NCBI GenBank assembly: GCA_900175165.2
Contig: FWWN02000652.1
Location: 1-38,356 of the forward strand
Reading direction: 5' to 3'
DNA from: Rhizomucor pusillus
Taxonomy: Eukaryota; Mucoromycota; Mucoromycetes; Mucorales; Lichtheimiaceae
Length of the DNA stretch: 38,356 nt
Position 1 is the first letter of the stretch; each line of letters begins with the position of its first letter. The notes under the pieces were generated by a model. It had not been told where the DNA came from, did not search any database, and was given only the letters and a program-made list of their open reading frames with translations. Made by a program: the position numbers and the translations under genes. Below are positions 1 to 10,978 of the stretch, one piece after another.

Positions 1-1070
1 AGGTCTGTCGTCGTACTATTGCTTGTTTATTATTCTTGCAATTTAATTTTTGCTTATCAAGCAAGTATATTGGTGGAGGGTTGCAAAAGTTGCCACGAGG
101 TTACGATGGCACGTTTCTAGAAAAGTTTATCCCTTTTATGTGTCCATTGGAGAACACCGTCGCGTAGTTACGTGTTTTGTCGTAGTTGGCCCGACCCCAC
201 ATCAGTTGCAATAAATAAGGGGAATTGATTCCAAATGAATGGTACGACTGTCGCAAATCAGGTAATTTACATAATTGTTTTCGACTCCAAGCCGGAAATT
301 TGCAAGAAGGCAGGAAACGAGCTAAAAAAGGAAAGCATGCAGCATGCTTGCACGGTAAAACAGAGAGAATGGTGTGCGTGAATGTTTCTGCTGAGCATAA
401 AGAGTTTCTTGTGACACAAGAAAACCTTTTTTCCAACTCTGCTGCTGTCCCGCGGTCTGGCTGCATTGGCTGTTTTGCCGATATGGCTGCAGAGTAGAAA
501 TAATGGGAGGAAAGAATAAGATCAAGGAATAAATGAACACACCCCCAAGCGCCATGTGGAAAAGGCTATAAATGAATATTCACATGGGGCGCAGCGTCGA
601 TCTTGATGCCACTTGTTTCATTAATCTTGTTTGATGAAAGCAAAATGATGAAAAATGGCCTGATGGAGGACATGCCTAAAACAAGTAAAGACCCATTGCA
701 CATTCAAACGGAAAAGCCTCCGGAGAATAATCCGCGGGTAACTCATGGCAACACGTCACTGTGGGTGCGCTGGCATATTGAGCAATAATGCGTGCCGCGC
801 TCAGACACGCACGAGTTTTTCGTAAGCGCGGCGATCACGTTATTTCCCTGGCTCTCTTCCAAAATCCGCTATTTCGATTACCAATCAGAAAGATGTCTTT
901 GTGGAGTTTCCCCCCATGACCCAGAAGACGAGACCCTTTTTCTGTGTAACCCTAAAAAATCGGCCCACCTTCAACTCCCAATGGCCGATATCGGGCAGAG
1001 TAAATGAATCATTTGTGCCGCCCCAGGCGATTCCCAATTGACATGTTGGCTCGAGCGACACTTGGCGCTG
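1..1070. other. Non-coding upstream region of the first homeobox gene
   Basis: I see no convincing gene here. The open frames on both strands are short, overlap one another and carry no recognisable motif. A CCAAT-type box (accaatcag) lies near 880-888. The stretch is best read as the long 5' regulatory region of the homeobox gene that starts at 1234, although a distal part could belong to a gene outside the window. Confidence 0.5.
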
Positions 1071-1200
1071 CTTTTAAATAGCCGTCCGCTCTGCCCAGCC
1101 ATCCCGTCTGTCGCCCTTTCGCAGGCTACTTTCCTTTCTCTCTCTCACTCTCATCCTCTCTCTCTTTCTCTTTCTCTTTCTCACTTTCTCCGTATCATTC
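1071..1200 (+). promoter_or_regulatory. Likely core promoter and pyrimidine-rich leader of homeobox gene 1
   Basis: A TATA-like tttaaata lies in 1071-1080. It is followed from about 1126 to 1200 by an almost pure CT tract with repeated ctctctttctc units, ending just before the start codon at 1234. TATA followed by a CT-rich block is a common arrangement at highly or tightly regulated fungal promoters. The transcription start is not known, so the role is inferred. Confidence 0.45.
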
Positions 1201-1233
1201 CCTTTATTGTTATCTCGTTGCAAACGAACAACC

Positions 1234-1974
1234 ATGGCTGCTTTTTCGGTCTCCAGTATGCTCAATAACAATAACGAACACGAGCGGCAACAGCAAACTA
1301 CGACGAGACCAGCACGCCCAGCTGTTCTCGATATCTCAAATCTTCTGTGCTCTTCCAACGATGAAGCAAGCTTGCCTTCTCTTTCACCGTCTCTCACGCC
1401 GTCTCCAACAACCACGCCAGCTTATCCATTCCCGCCCATCACACTGCCACCTATCGATGAGCTGAACAAGCAGATAGATAGGGATGTGATGATTTGGACA
1501 CCCACCAACGAGATCGGAAACCCGATGACGTCGTCTTTGTCTCTGTCATCGACTTGCACAGCAACGACTAGCTCGACGACAACGAGCTCCAACAGCAGCG
1601 CTGCTACCACTGCTACTTGTGCCAAAGAGGAGCCGATCTTCTCATGCACCAATTCTTCTTCTACCTCTACATGCTCTTCTTCAGCATCCGGTTCAAATAT
1701 GGATTCTTCTGCCACGCAGCAGGCTCCTCCTCCTCTCAAGGCCAAAAGGAAGCGAGCCAACGCAAAGCAGCTCGAGGTTCTCAACCGCGTCTTCGACCGT
1801 ACATTTTTTCCATCCACCCAGCTTCGGGCTGAGCTTGGCAGACAATTGGGCATGAGCCCACGGACCGTCCAGATTTGGTTCCAGAACAGACGCCAGGCTA
1901 TTCGAACCCGAGAACGTCAACGACTCTTGAGGATCCGAGACAACAACGACAATAATAATGCTACCGAGAAATGA
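1234..1974 (+). CDS. Homeobox transcription factor 1 (intronless)
   Basis: This encodes a 246-residue protein with a C-terminal homeodomain at about residues 171-230. The domain starts with a basic arm (KAKRKR) and has the recognition-helix signature QIWFQNRRQ (W215, F216, Q217, N218, R219, R220), so it should be a nuclear sequence-specific DNA-binding protein. The N-terminal two thirds are Ser/Thr/Asn-rich low complexity, probably an activation or scaffold region. The ATG at 1234 sits in a good context (accatgg); upstream in-frame codons reach back only a few residues without another ATG. No intron is needed. The protein ends only 16 residues after the homeodomain. The subfamily cannot be named from sequence alone. 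A second homeobox gene lies at 31902, but outside the homeodomain the two proteins share nothing obvious. Confidence 0.88.
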   Translation: MAAFSVSSMLNNNNEHERQQQTTTRPARPAVLDISNLLCSSNDEASLPSLSPSLTPSPTTTPAYPFPPITLPPIDELNKQIDRDVMIWTPTNEIGNPMTSSLSLSSTCTATTSSTTTSSNSSAATTATCAKEEPIFSCTNSSSTSTCSSSASGSNMDSSATQQAPPPLKAKRKRANAKQLEVLNRVFDRTFFPSTQLRAELGRQLGMSPRTVQIWFQNRRQAIRTRERQRLLRIRDNNDNNNATEK

Positions 1975-3229
1975 ACAATTGGAAAATCCAAGGATTCTAT
2001 GCCCCTAACCCATACATCATTTTCTTCATTACTACCTGTCAAATATGATGAAAAGAAAAACATTGCATGTAACCACTCACGCCCCACTGCCTATCTCTCT
2101 GTCTAATCCTCTCTCTCTTTACTTGTGTGTGCCTCTTTCTCCTTTTAGCCTCGATCCGTGCTACAACACCTTTCACACTGTCATACATATACACACTCTA
2201 CTCACTCTGCAACAACCAACCCACAAAACAACCTACAACTATCTCATTTTGTTTTCTTTTTCAACTATTGTATGGAAACCGCTGTGCGCTTTCTCTTTAT
2301 ATTCCTGCAACATCTCTGCAATGATATTTTACATAAAAACGATAAGCCTACAATGTAATCATACCAGAATCTTCCTCAATAATAATACTATGCTATTTCA
2401 ACTAGTACATTACTACTACTAGTCTGCCTTTCCGGCACCTTGTTATTGGATATTAATGAAAAATAAAATGAGACTTTAATAAAGGAGTTCGAGACTTTTC
2501 CAAACCAGAGCTTTTGTTTATTAATTAGAGCGCTGAATGAATTCCCAGGATTCGGGATCATTTATGGAAAAAATATCTCTTTTCAACCACGCGATATATT
2601 TCTTGACAGCTGGAGTCGAATAACTTGTATAGTCCTGCAAGGCTCGTATTACAAAGATTACGGAACTGCTATTACCTCAGAGCGAGGTAGAGGACAAAAA
2701 TTATTGCTGTCTACAGGCACGGATCACTGGACAGCAGGACATAGTAGGGAGTTGTAGGAAATGCCTCATTTGTCAATACATCAATCAACAATAGATTACC
2801 TAATTGTTACCATTGTACAAGTCCTACATGTGCATTCCAAGTGCCAATTTCTCATGCATATCGTATCAACGCTATATAGACCAAGCGTATTCCACAGATG
2901 GTAATACGATCCATTACCGCGGATCCTGCAACACCAACAGTAATGCTAATTGGTATTACCGTTGGACCCGCTGCTAGACATATGCAAGGAGAAATTACTC
3001 TAAAAGATACTTGCTGCTTTTATACATTTTGATCACAAAGATACTGTCTCCAGCAAAGAAATGAGATCTGTAAAGATGGTCGTCATACGATTTATATATG
3101 AAAATGTCGAAGAGATTTGCAGGTGTATTCTCTCTCTAAAAGATTGCATTTTTGTATCTAGTCTTCGTAGCCGGAAGGTGGGTTGCGGGGACGGTTGGGA
3201 ACTAGACAACGTCAATCAAGAACCACCGG
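1975..3229. other. 3' region of homeobox gene 1 and intergenic spacer
   Basis: The first 500 bases are CT-rich and probably form the 3' UTR: two AATAAA poly(A) signals lie at 2462-2467 and 2478-2483. From 2490 to 3229 I see only short overlapping open frames without motifs. The spacer ends at the stop codon of the minus-strand complex I gene. Confidence 0.5.
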
Positions 3230-3520
3230 TTAATCGACGCTAGAATCCACACGCTGTGTTTTGTTTTCAAACATACTGGGGTAGTTTAATGGGAGCTCAG
3301 GAATACCCTTGAAGCCAAAGTACTCGCGGCGGATGCTGGGCACGGTCAGTACCATGACGGGGCCTGTGTCGAAATCAGGAAAATGAAGCATTAATATCTT
3401 TGTCACTTTGTCATCCTCTCGCATTCAATAAAAATAAAAGACCGTACCGACTGCACCGATAGCGCAGGACCAGAAAATAACAGGTTTTTCGAGAGCGAAG
3501 CGGCGAAGTGCACCGACCAT
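3230..3520 (-). CDS. NADH:ubiquinone oxidoreductase 9.5 kDa subunit (NDUFA3-like)
   Basis: Two exons, 3448-3520 and 3230-3363, joined across an 84-base GT-AG intron, give a 68-residue protein. It matches the plan of the fungal complex I 9.5 kDa accessory subunit (animal NDUFA3): a short basic N-terminus (MVGALRRFALEKPVIF), one hydrophobic helix of about 22 residues containing GAVGPV at the splice junction, then an RR pair and a Pro-rich C-terminus (LPLNYPSMF). The family sits in the membrane arm of mitochondrial complex I. The start at 3520 is preferred over in-frame codons further upstream because the family begins directly with this helix-flanking segment. It is divergent from HAUS1, with only 194 bases between start codons. 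Confidence 0.85.
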
Positions 3521-3714
3521 TCTTTTGTCAAATATTACAAGTGAAGAGGGGGATATGCCAGGCGGGGCCAGTAAACACTTTGTCGTGACGTCGGAATTCT
3601 GGTTGGCCTTTTTCGTGCTGCACCTTGCCAGCATACTCGCCTTAGCTGGAAAGCAAAGATCCGTTTTTATTTCTTTGTTCGCTCCCTTGTTGCTTTATAC
3701 TTTTCTGATTTGCA
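3521..3714. promoter_or_regulatory. Bidirectional promoter between complex I subunit and HAUS1
   Basis: This 194-base interval must hold the start sites of two divergent genes. It contains a palindromic TGACGTC (CRE/ATF-type) near 3586-3592 and a CT-rich stretch just before the HAUS1 start codon. Shared control of the two genes is an inference from spacing only. Confidence 0.45.
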
Positions 3715-5141
3715 ATGAACCCTCTTCTGTCACCTCGTGAACCTTCTGTACCGCTGCCAGACCCTAGATCGCCCTCACCCTCGTCATCGACAGGACAGGA
3801 TCTCAACGACACTGACTACTGGCATAAGGCAAGCATAAAGATACTAGTTCCAAAGAAAAGGACCATGATACCAACACATTGTATTTTGTTTTATCAGATG
3901 ACAGATTGGCTTCAAGAACTTTACACATCGTCGGAAACACCCGTGTTTGAAAAAGACGCCGTGACGCTACATGCGCTTCAAAACTTGCAACAAAAGGCAG
4001 AAGCAGCGAACGCAATCATGAGAAACGTACTGGAAGCTAACCGGAAACTGGGCGAAGAGAATGTCAGACAAGGTATACGTTGCATAGTTGTTCCACTCCT
4101 TGTTGACGCACGCTGATGTATGTAATATTTCTGACTTCTAGCTGAAACTTGGCAAGAAAGATTGGATGCATTAGAGATCAGCAAGCACTCGCTGTCTAGT
4201 CAGGGACGGCGTGCCCTAGAAACCCTGGCGTTGACAGCCATTCGACTTGGAATCAACGACAGCTCGGCGGGCAGGTATAGATTTGGAACGAAAGAGAGCG
4301 GATTTGTAACACTGTTTGCTGACGATGCTGTCTGTCTGAAACAAAACAGTTACAGCGCGGCGATTGCACACTTGACGATCGACACGATGGATACGCAGAT
4401 TGAGCATCAGGGGCTGCAAGACATTGAATATGCATTAGAAAATCGGATTCAGACTGCAGAGTCGGAGCTGTCTAGGATGAAAAGGTAAATTGTAGCCCCA
4501 AAAAGTCGGCTATTGTCTTCCCTCAGATTTCGATCAGTTGAGTCTCAGTGTTCTTTCAGCATGCTGTCGTCCCTGCGGGAACGACGGGAAAGCAAGGATA
4601 AGACGCTTGTGGAACACTGGAAGCAAGACACTACAGTCTTGAAACAGGAAACGGAGAAAACCCAGCTGTCATATGCAAAGAATCAGGTAAACAATGATGC
4701 ACAGCTGAGGAATTAGACCATTTTTGTAACTTATACATGTACATAGAAACTGTACGAGGAATCGGGTATAGAGCAGCATCAACTCCGCCTAGAGTCGTTA
4801 AAGAAGTTGGAGCAGGACGTGACCACGTTGGAAACAGAAGTAGCTCAGCAAAATGAACTGCTGAGTCAATACGGAGATCTGCCACCTGTAAGTCAGGGTT
4901 CAGTTCGTATCGCCGCGATCTTAACTAAATATGCTTCGATTTGCCACAATAGGATATGGTTTTAGCGCTGCTCAAAACAAAGGACGCCGAAAAGCAGTTG
5001 GTGAGTGCGAGTCAAAAAGAGAAGAGGATTTCAATACGCTTATGTAAGCTAACAACACGCGGAAACAACATATTTTGTTAGTATGGTCTCCAAAGAGAGC
5101 GAGAGCGCATGTTGGCAGACATTGCGGAAGGTGTGCACTGA
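3715..5141 (+). CDS. HAUS1: HAUS augmin-like complex subunit 1
   Basis: Seven exons (3715-3828, 3898-4072, 4142-4484, 4560-4686, 4747-4887, 4953-5000, 5082-5141) give about 335 residues; human HAUS1 is 278. The protein is mostly coiled coil. It has the family's early segment with a Trp (MTDWLQELY) followed by a Leu-rich helix, and near the end the typical YGDLPPD motif followed by a last helix. Augmin recruits gamma-tubulin complexes to existing spindle microtubules. The first intron (3829-3897, 69 bases) has a GC donor (AAG|GCAAGC) and is a multiple of three without a stop, so its removal is inferred from low complexity and position, not forced by frame. The acceptor at 4559 was chosen over 4526 because it gives a 75-base rather than a 42-base intron. 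Low sequence conservation of HAUS1 limits certainty. Confidence 0.72.
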
Positions 5142-5461
5142 ACCCCAAGCCCTGCTCACTCTTTGAGATATACCCCAAATGCCTTCCCTACTTGATCGTA
5201 CACAATACCCGCATCTTGTATATACTGATTGATTCTGCAATTCTATCTACGTCGTTTTGTTATTAATTGTTTGCTTGTATGTTGATTTGGATTTTAATGG
5301 ATATATTTGTTCACTTTAGCGCGAGGTAAAGCTAATGCTGGATCCTAATACTGTGATACAGTTATAGGATTCGCATGGAATGCATTTGTAAAGGCAAATG
5401 TTTGCATAGACATGCAAATGTAGGTTTAATTAATCAAGCTCTTATTTCTTTGTTTACTTTA
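5142..5461. other. Convergent 3' spacer between HAUS1 and the acyl-CoA ligase
   Basis: AT-rich stretch of 320 bases between two stop codons facing each other. No gene is seen; it should carry both 3' ends. Confidence 0.5.
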
Positions 5462-7357
5462 TTATAACTTTGCAGTCGCTTTTTGCTCATTTGCATATAG
5501 CTCCTTCATTGCCCTCCTGAGGATCTTGCCAGCTTCACTTTTCTCGATGTGATCAATGATCCTGACGCCACCCCGGAGTCGTTTGTGGGCCGCTACGCGC
5601 GAGTCGACGTATTCTCTTATTTTCTGTGCCAGTTTCTGTGCATTACTCTTATACTCGGCCCGTAAGACGACATACGCAAGAGGCAGCTCGGTGCCTTGCT
5701 TGTCATCATAGACACCAATGACAGCTGCGTCGGCAACGTAAGGGCAAGAGAGAAGCACAGCTTCTAACTCAACAGGCGCGACCTGGAACCCCTTGTACTT
5801 GATAAGCTCTTTGATGCGATCGACTATGTATACATTTCCCTCCTTGTCCACTTTAACAATATCGCCTGTGTGCAGCCAGCCATCCTTGTCCAGGGCAGCG
5901 CGAGTTGCTTCGTCGTTGTCCTTGTAGCCGAGCATGACGTTGGGTCCTTTGACAAGGAGCTCGCCTGGCTGGTCAATGCCAAGCTCTATGTATCAGTGAA
6001 CAGTAATAGTAGTCAGTCTTTGTGGTCTTCTTGACATGAAACAATTGCAACGACACATCACCCTTTCCAATTTCGTCGACAATTCTATAACGCATGCAAG
6101 GAATGACTCGGCCGACACTGTCAGGTCTGGCGAAGTCCGGCAATTGATACGTGATGGCAGGCGAGACTTCAGTCAAGCCGTAACCCTATAAACGATATTC
6201 GCGGTAACAATGTCTGAATAAAAGAAAAAGAAGATTATCTGTTATACTGATGAAAACTTGCCTGTACACAAACCACATTGTACTTTTCGATAACCCTGCG
6301 AATCACATCTGCGCCGATGGGGGCCGAACCGACGGAAATAGCCTGAAGGCTAGACAGGTCATATTTATCCACTGCAGGGTTGTTGACAAGATGGATGAGG
6401 ATAGGCGGAGCAGCCGGCAGATCGGTCACTTTGAAGCGCTGGATGGCCTCGCACATGCGCGTGATCAAATATTTATCCACAATGACAGTAGTGTGGCCCT
6501 GTGTGATGGACATGTTAAACATGCGATATATGCCGGCAAAGTGGTACAACGGGATAACTGCAATGAGGACCTTGTGCTCCGGATTGCTGAGCGATCCAGC
6601 AAACTTGTCACTTTCCATTGCTAAGGAAATGCAGTTATAATGGCTGGTGTGAGCATTTACATTATCTCTCAAACACCCGCTGCTGCAAATATTACCTCGT
6701 CATGACACCTTTACTTGTTCCTGTAGTTCCACTGGAAAAGCACAGGTACGCAACAGTGCTCTTGCTTCCCTCGTGGGTGAGTCTAACAGGTGGTAGGCCT
6801 GGTTGGTCGAGATCGACAAGCACATCCATCCACATCCGGACACGTTGCTGGGGATCGCGTATGATTGAAAACACGTGTGATCGAGGGATACCGGCGGCTT
6901 GAGCAGCATCCAGTGCAACATCGAGGTTACGAGGATGAGCAATTAGAATCTTTGCCTTTCCAAGTGCAAGAGCTCGACTTAGTTCTGACGAAACATAACT
7001 CGTGTTTGCAGGACTGATCGTCATTGCAGCTGCCATGACACCAAAATAGATTGGTGCCATGTATATCTACGTGCACTACTACTTAGCAACATCTAAACCA
7101 TATAGCAAGCGTGTTGCAAGAGTGCATACATTGTTGGGCGAGTACACGCAAACTGTATCGCCTCTTTGCAGCCCAAACCGCTTCAGTCCAGCATGTAGGG
7201 AGTATATGAGTCTTCTCATTTGATAGACGCTTATGGTCTCGCCCGTACGGTCATCAATGAGAAGCGGATGTATTTCCGGTCACTTGTACTGGTTGCTCAG
7301 CGCAAACTCTGCAAGGTTGGTGTATGGATACCGCGCATCAAACTCCTGAGACGACAT
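5462..7357 (-). CDS. Peroxisomal acyl/4-coumarate-CoA ligase-like enzyme with an in-frame stop
   Basis: Five exons (7130-7357, 6696-7066, 6262-6643, 6062-6185, 5462-5985) encode 542 codons of the ANL adenylation superfamily, typical length for 4CL-like ligases. Visible motifs are the P-loop FSSGTTGTSKG, QGYGLTE, GWLHTGD, YKGFQVAP and the C-terminal lysine loop EAGKILRR. The enzyme would activate a carboxylic acid with ATP and pass it to CoA. The last three residues, AKL, are a PTS1 peroxisome signal. Intron 3 (6186-6261) is GC-AG with donor CAG|GCAAGT, proven by the conserved GYGLTE that it restores. Oddity: codon 26 (7280-7282) is TGA between the conserved segments SNQYK and PEIHPLL, so the copy is broken, misread, or starts downstream (next in-frame Met is in VYQMRRL). 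Otherwise the frame is intact. Confidence 0.82.
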
Positions 7358-7412
7358 GTATTATGAAAAGACTGGAAGAAGTGAGTCGTGTACGTTGCCC
7401 AGTGCGCTCCAT

Positions 7413-7420
7413 TTTATATA
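7413..7420 (-). promoter_or_regulatory. TATA box of the acyl-CoA ligase gene
   Basis: The minus strand reads tatataaa here, 56-63 bases before the proposed start codon at 7357. This is a suitable distance for a TATA box with a short leader, and it supports transcription beginning upstream of the segment that contains the in-frame TGA. Confidence 0.5.
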
Positions 7421-9381
7421 ACGTTATCGGTTTCCCATGCCCATAGTCTACCACAGAATCGCCGCAAGATGCGAGATAGACCAGCAATAGATTTCACTTT
7501 CTCTCCCACCGTATATTGATTTACATATAGCTCTGTGTCGACAGTAAAGAGCTATATACAGGTGGTGCGTTTTATGTAAGCAACCGGTGTAAGAACTTGA
7601 AGGAGGTATATCAGAGAAAAAGTAGACGTTAGTATTCAAGTTTATTTCTGGGAGGAGGGAACATTAATACGTAAATAAATTCCCACTCTTTGCCGCTTTA
7701 AACCTTGCTGCTGGCTTCTTGGTAGTATGCTCTCGGTGTAAATTTGCACCGTCCACTTTCTTATTTCCCATGCCTTCACTGGTCACATGTCGGCAAAGCA
7801 TTCATCTTCTGCACATAGATCTTTTGCGGTTCACAGCATCTAAAAGCAGTGCTTTCTCCGAGTGAGTGGAGCAGGCTTAGAGTCTTGACAGTTGACTTTC
7901 ATGTGTATGGTAGTACCATATAAAAAGTAACACGACGGGAAACGATTGAGCTAGTCATGCATTTCTCTTTACAAGCGCTTTATGCTTGGTTCGCTGAAGC
8001 TTATGGCTGGTCTGAGTCTGTAGTATAAACTCGCTTGGTCTTCATAAACGTCCACTCTCCGGCAGTTTTGCATCCGTTTCCCTACTTCAAGCACAGCGTC
8101 GTCGAATTCCGATTCTTCAGACTGGCGCTTGCATGAATTGATGTTTGAGAGAATATTACACCTAAAACCTAGCTTCTTGCTGCTTCGAAACAAATTCGCA
8201 AACCGTCTTCCTATAATTACCAGTTGATTCCTAGTAAGACTTCTCCCGTCAACTTTCAAGTCTCCCTATTTTCAAGCATAATCCTGCTGTAACCGAGGCC
8301 TTGAAATTATCGGGGATCCACTGTAATAGTAGAAAGCTTTGTTTCTTGATAGACTAGAGTTTTTTGATCTAAAACAAACCGTGTGGAAAAAGCAACACAG
8401 TTATCAAGTAGCTTGCGCTGCAGAACAGTATTAGACAAATCCTGCAGTGTCAGCAGAATCAATATTTTTGTGGATTCAATGATATTTCCGTATAGATTAT
8501 TGATAGCTTTATGTCAAGACTGTGCATCATAGGTTGGTATCTTGCTTAAGACGTGAGTTTAAACGAGATCCCACGCTTTTGCCTTGAACATAGTGCGCAT
8601 TTTTTTTGTTGCTTTCTTTGAATGCGTCCTAAATATTTCCACGAAACTAAAGCAACCTTTAGTATGTACAGTTTATACGCAGTATGATGTGGGTGAGACA
8701 TTAATAATCTTCTGTCAAACGCAGGAGTAGCGAGGTTGGCATTATTGGTTACATATCTTCGACGAGCGTTGATGCCTCCAACGAAACCTCCAGGAACACG
8801 ATTCTAGTACGAACGCAATCCACATATAAACATTCAAAGACAGCAGGAACGCATTGAATCGCAGCTGCAAATGTAAAAAGGGACCTGGATTCAAATTCTC
8901 GTACTTTTGGCTCTGTTCTCTCAAACATCCCGGTGCTTTGGCTGCTCTCTCGGGCTGCAGTACGATTTCTGACGCTCAACTTGGTAGCCGACATCACCTC
9001 TGTCCTGACCCGCTTCTCTCAATGCATCACTTCAAGTCCTCTGTCATGCTCCCTTTTGTTTGTTTTAACAGACCGACCCCGCGAGTAACAAGTATGTATA
9101 CTACTTAATTACGATTACGCAGCAGTAGTGCAAGATACTAACGTAATGCTCTTATGAAATTCCCTTCTTCCCAATCAATTACATTTGCTCCTAACTCATG
9201 GCTTCTTCATATTCATTACTATATTGCCTTCTTTATAATTGATTTTGATTGTTCCTTTTTAATATAAAGATTACAAACGCGTATGATCCCAAACAGCCGC
9301 CTGTATAGAATAGCAAGCTACATAATTATTCATCCAAGCGACCTACAGGAACATTCGAGTCTATTCTCTGTACATGCTCTA
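7421..9381. other. Gene-poor, repeat-like spacer
   Basis: Nearly 2 kb without a gene I can support. Open frames are short and lack motifs, apart from one possible transposase relic at 7969-8259. The stretch ends at the left end of the Tc1-like element. Confidence 0.5.
7969..8259 (-). pseudogene. Possible relic of a pogo/Fot1-type transposase
   Basis: A 96-codon open frame ends with RRVDVYEDQASLYYRLRP. This resembles the region around the first catalytic Asp of pogo/Fot1 (DDE_1) transposases, usually of the form VYNxDETxLFYRLLP. Here the Asn-x-Asp-Glu core is degraded, and nothing on either side continues the domain in frame. It sits 1.1 kb from a Tc1-like element in a gene-free stretch, which fits a decayed transposon. 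The resemblance is short and could be chance. Confidence 0.35.
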
Positions 9382-9382
9382 C

Positions 9383-9396
9383 ACTCTTTCCGAAAA
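9383..9396 (+). repeat. Left terminal inverted repeat of the Tc1-like element
   Basis: The sequence ACTCTTTCCGAAAA matches, in inverted orientation, 10979-10992. Matching beyond these 14 bases is weak, so the repeat is short or eroded. Confidence 0.6.
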
Positions 9397-9425
9397 GTAA
9401 TTTCGTACCCCAGTGGAAATCGATG

Positions 9426-9499
9426 TCGCATTTTGCCCAAGTGTGAATTTCGCATTTCCCAAAAATAGGTTTCGCATACGGACAAATCAGATATCGCAT
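9426..9499 (+). repeat. Four TCGCAT motifs at regular 22-24 base spacing
   Basis: TCGCAT occurs at 9426, 9450, 9472 and 9494, with spacings of 24, 22 and 22 bases, about two helical turns. They lie inside the left end of the element ahead of the transposase gene, the place where many Tc1 and IS630 relatives have transposase-binding repeats. No matching array was seen near the right end. Confidence 0.5.
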
Positions 9500-9620
9500 A
9501 TCCAGGAGGTCTTGTCGCACAAAGCTTGGCGTCTCGAACAATATAAAGTACGTAAGCATTTTCAGCCTCAGCGTGCATCCTTCATACCACGCCGTACAAT
9601 TCGAAGTTTCACATCGCAAG

Positions 9621-10906
9621 ATGAGCGTTCAGTTTTTCTATGAAGATGGACAAGGTACTGTCGTCGATGAGCATGGAAGGCCTGATCCCATGGACTATGT
9701 TGTTGACGAGGAGCAGTATGCTCTTGAAACGGTATGTTCGTACACGCAGCGTTGTTGTAATATGCCTCGCGAAAGAGACCGCGAGTTAGATGCTATGCTG
9801 ATCGAAAATACGAATAAGGGCATAGATGTTCGCATGAGAGAAGCATCTGTTAAGCGAGCTACACGCTCTACACGGACCAGGACGAAGTCAGGTTCTTCAA
9901 GCTGTTGTTTGAGAAATGTCTGAGTGCCTCGGCTGCCGCAAAGAAATTGGATACCCATGTTTGTACGGCTCAAAGATGGGCCAAACAGTATGAGAAAGAT
10001 CCTGACAGCATATTTGAGCAGCGTAAGAAGTACGGCCGCCCGCGGATTGTTAATGAGGAACATAAGAGGGTCATTTTAGAGCACCTTGACAAAAATCCTT
10101 CGGCTGTCCTGGAACAGCTGATGGAGCGACTGCTTCAGCGATTTGAGGGACTCAAGGTTTCTAAGAGTACTGTTTATGACTTTGTGAGAGCACAGTGCAA
10201 CCTGTCACTTAAAAAGGCCCGGTTTCAGCCTGTGGACAGGAACAGCGAGGACAAAATCCAAGAGCGCCTTGACTGGGTGCTCAAGTGGGAGGGGACCGAC
10301 ATGGATTTCATGACCAATTGCGTCTTCTTTGATGAGTCTGCCTTCCACGTCAACATGAAGCATAGTATGGCCTGGTCCAAGAAAGGCTCGCCCGCAGTGG
10401 TCACAGTCCCCAAAACGCGAGCGCAGACGACTATCATCTTGGGGGCGATCTCTGCCTCAAATCTGATTAAGTGCAGCCTGAGGCTTCCACAGCCGCCGGC
10501 CAAGAAGAGAAAGCGAGGAGGTTATGCTGAGCTTATGAGCACAGGAACTGTTACAGGGCACTACCTTAGCTTTCTGAAGGCTACAATGGATGAGATGGAT
10601 AATTATCCACAAATGAAGGGCTACTACCTTGTAATGGATAATGCACCTATCCACAAGTCTGAAGATGTAGCTAAATATATCATGTCTTGAGGATACCGGT
10701 ATGCCTATCTGCCCTCATACTCTCCCGAGCTCAATCCTATTGAGCAGTTTTGGTCAGTTGTCAAGAGCAAAGTTACGCGCAACAGGTTCTTAGCGAAAGA
10801 GACACTGATGACCAGGATCAGTGAAGCTTTTGGCAGTTTAAGGTTGACCGACTACGGAGGCTTCGTTGCGCACCCTAATAAATGCTTAGACAAGTGTCGC
10901 AATTGA
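9621..10906 (+). pseudogene. Tc1-like transposase, broken by a frameshift and one stop
   Basis: The product starts MSVQFFYEDGQG and has an N-terminal segment, a helix-turn-helix (SASAAAKKLDTHVCTAQRW), then a DDE catalytic domain: first Asp in VFFDESAFH, second in VMDNAPIH, Glu in NPIEQFW. Exactly 34 positions separate the second Asp and the Glu if the in-frame TGA at 10688-10690 counts as a residue, so this is DD34E. That TGA precedes GYRYAYLP where relatives usually have Arg, consistent with a CGA to TGA change. A change of frame is also needed at about 9850-9880: the first part reads in one frame and YTDQDEVRFFKLLF in another, directly after an in-frame TAA. An unrecognised intron could explain the frame change but not the TGA. 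Confidence 0.82.
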
Positions 10907-10978
10907 GAGCATCTGTAATATGGCAAGGTCTGCGTCTCATTACAGGTCGATGCGTGCCACAAGACGTTCTGGGAATGA

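Noticed and set aside
2045..2422. Plus-strand open frame of 125 codons after homeobox gene 1
   Set aside because: Composition follows a CT-rich 3' UTR; there are no motifs, and poly(A) signals follow shortly after.
3425..3634. Longer N-terminus for the complex I subunit
   Set aside because: The family starts at the MVGALRR segment; the extra residues would overlap the divergent promoter and have no transit-peptide logic.
7280..7282. TGA as a selenocysteine codon
   Set aside because: Fungi generally lack selenocysteine insertion, the site is not catalytic in acyl-CoA ligases, and I saw no insertion element.
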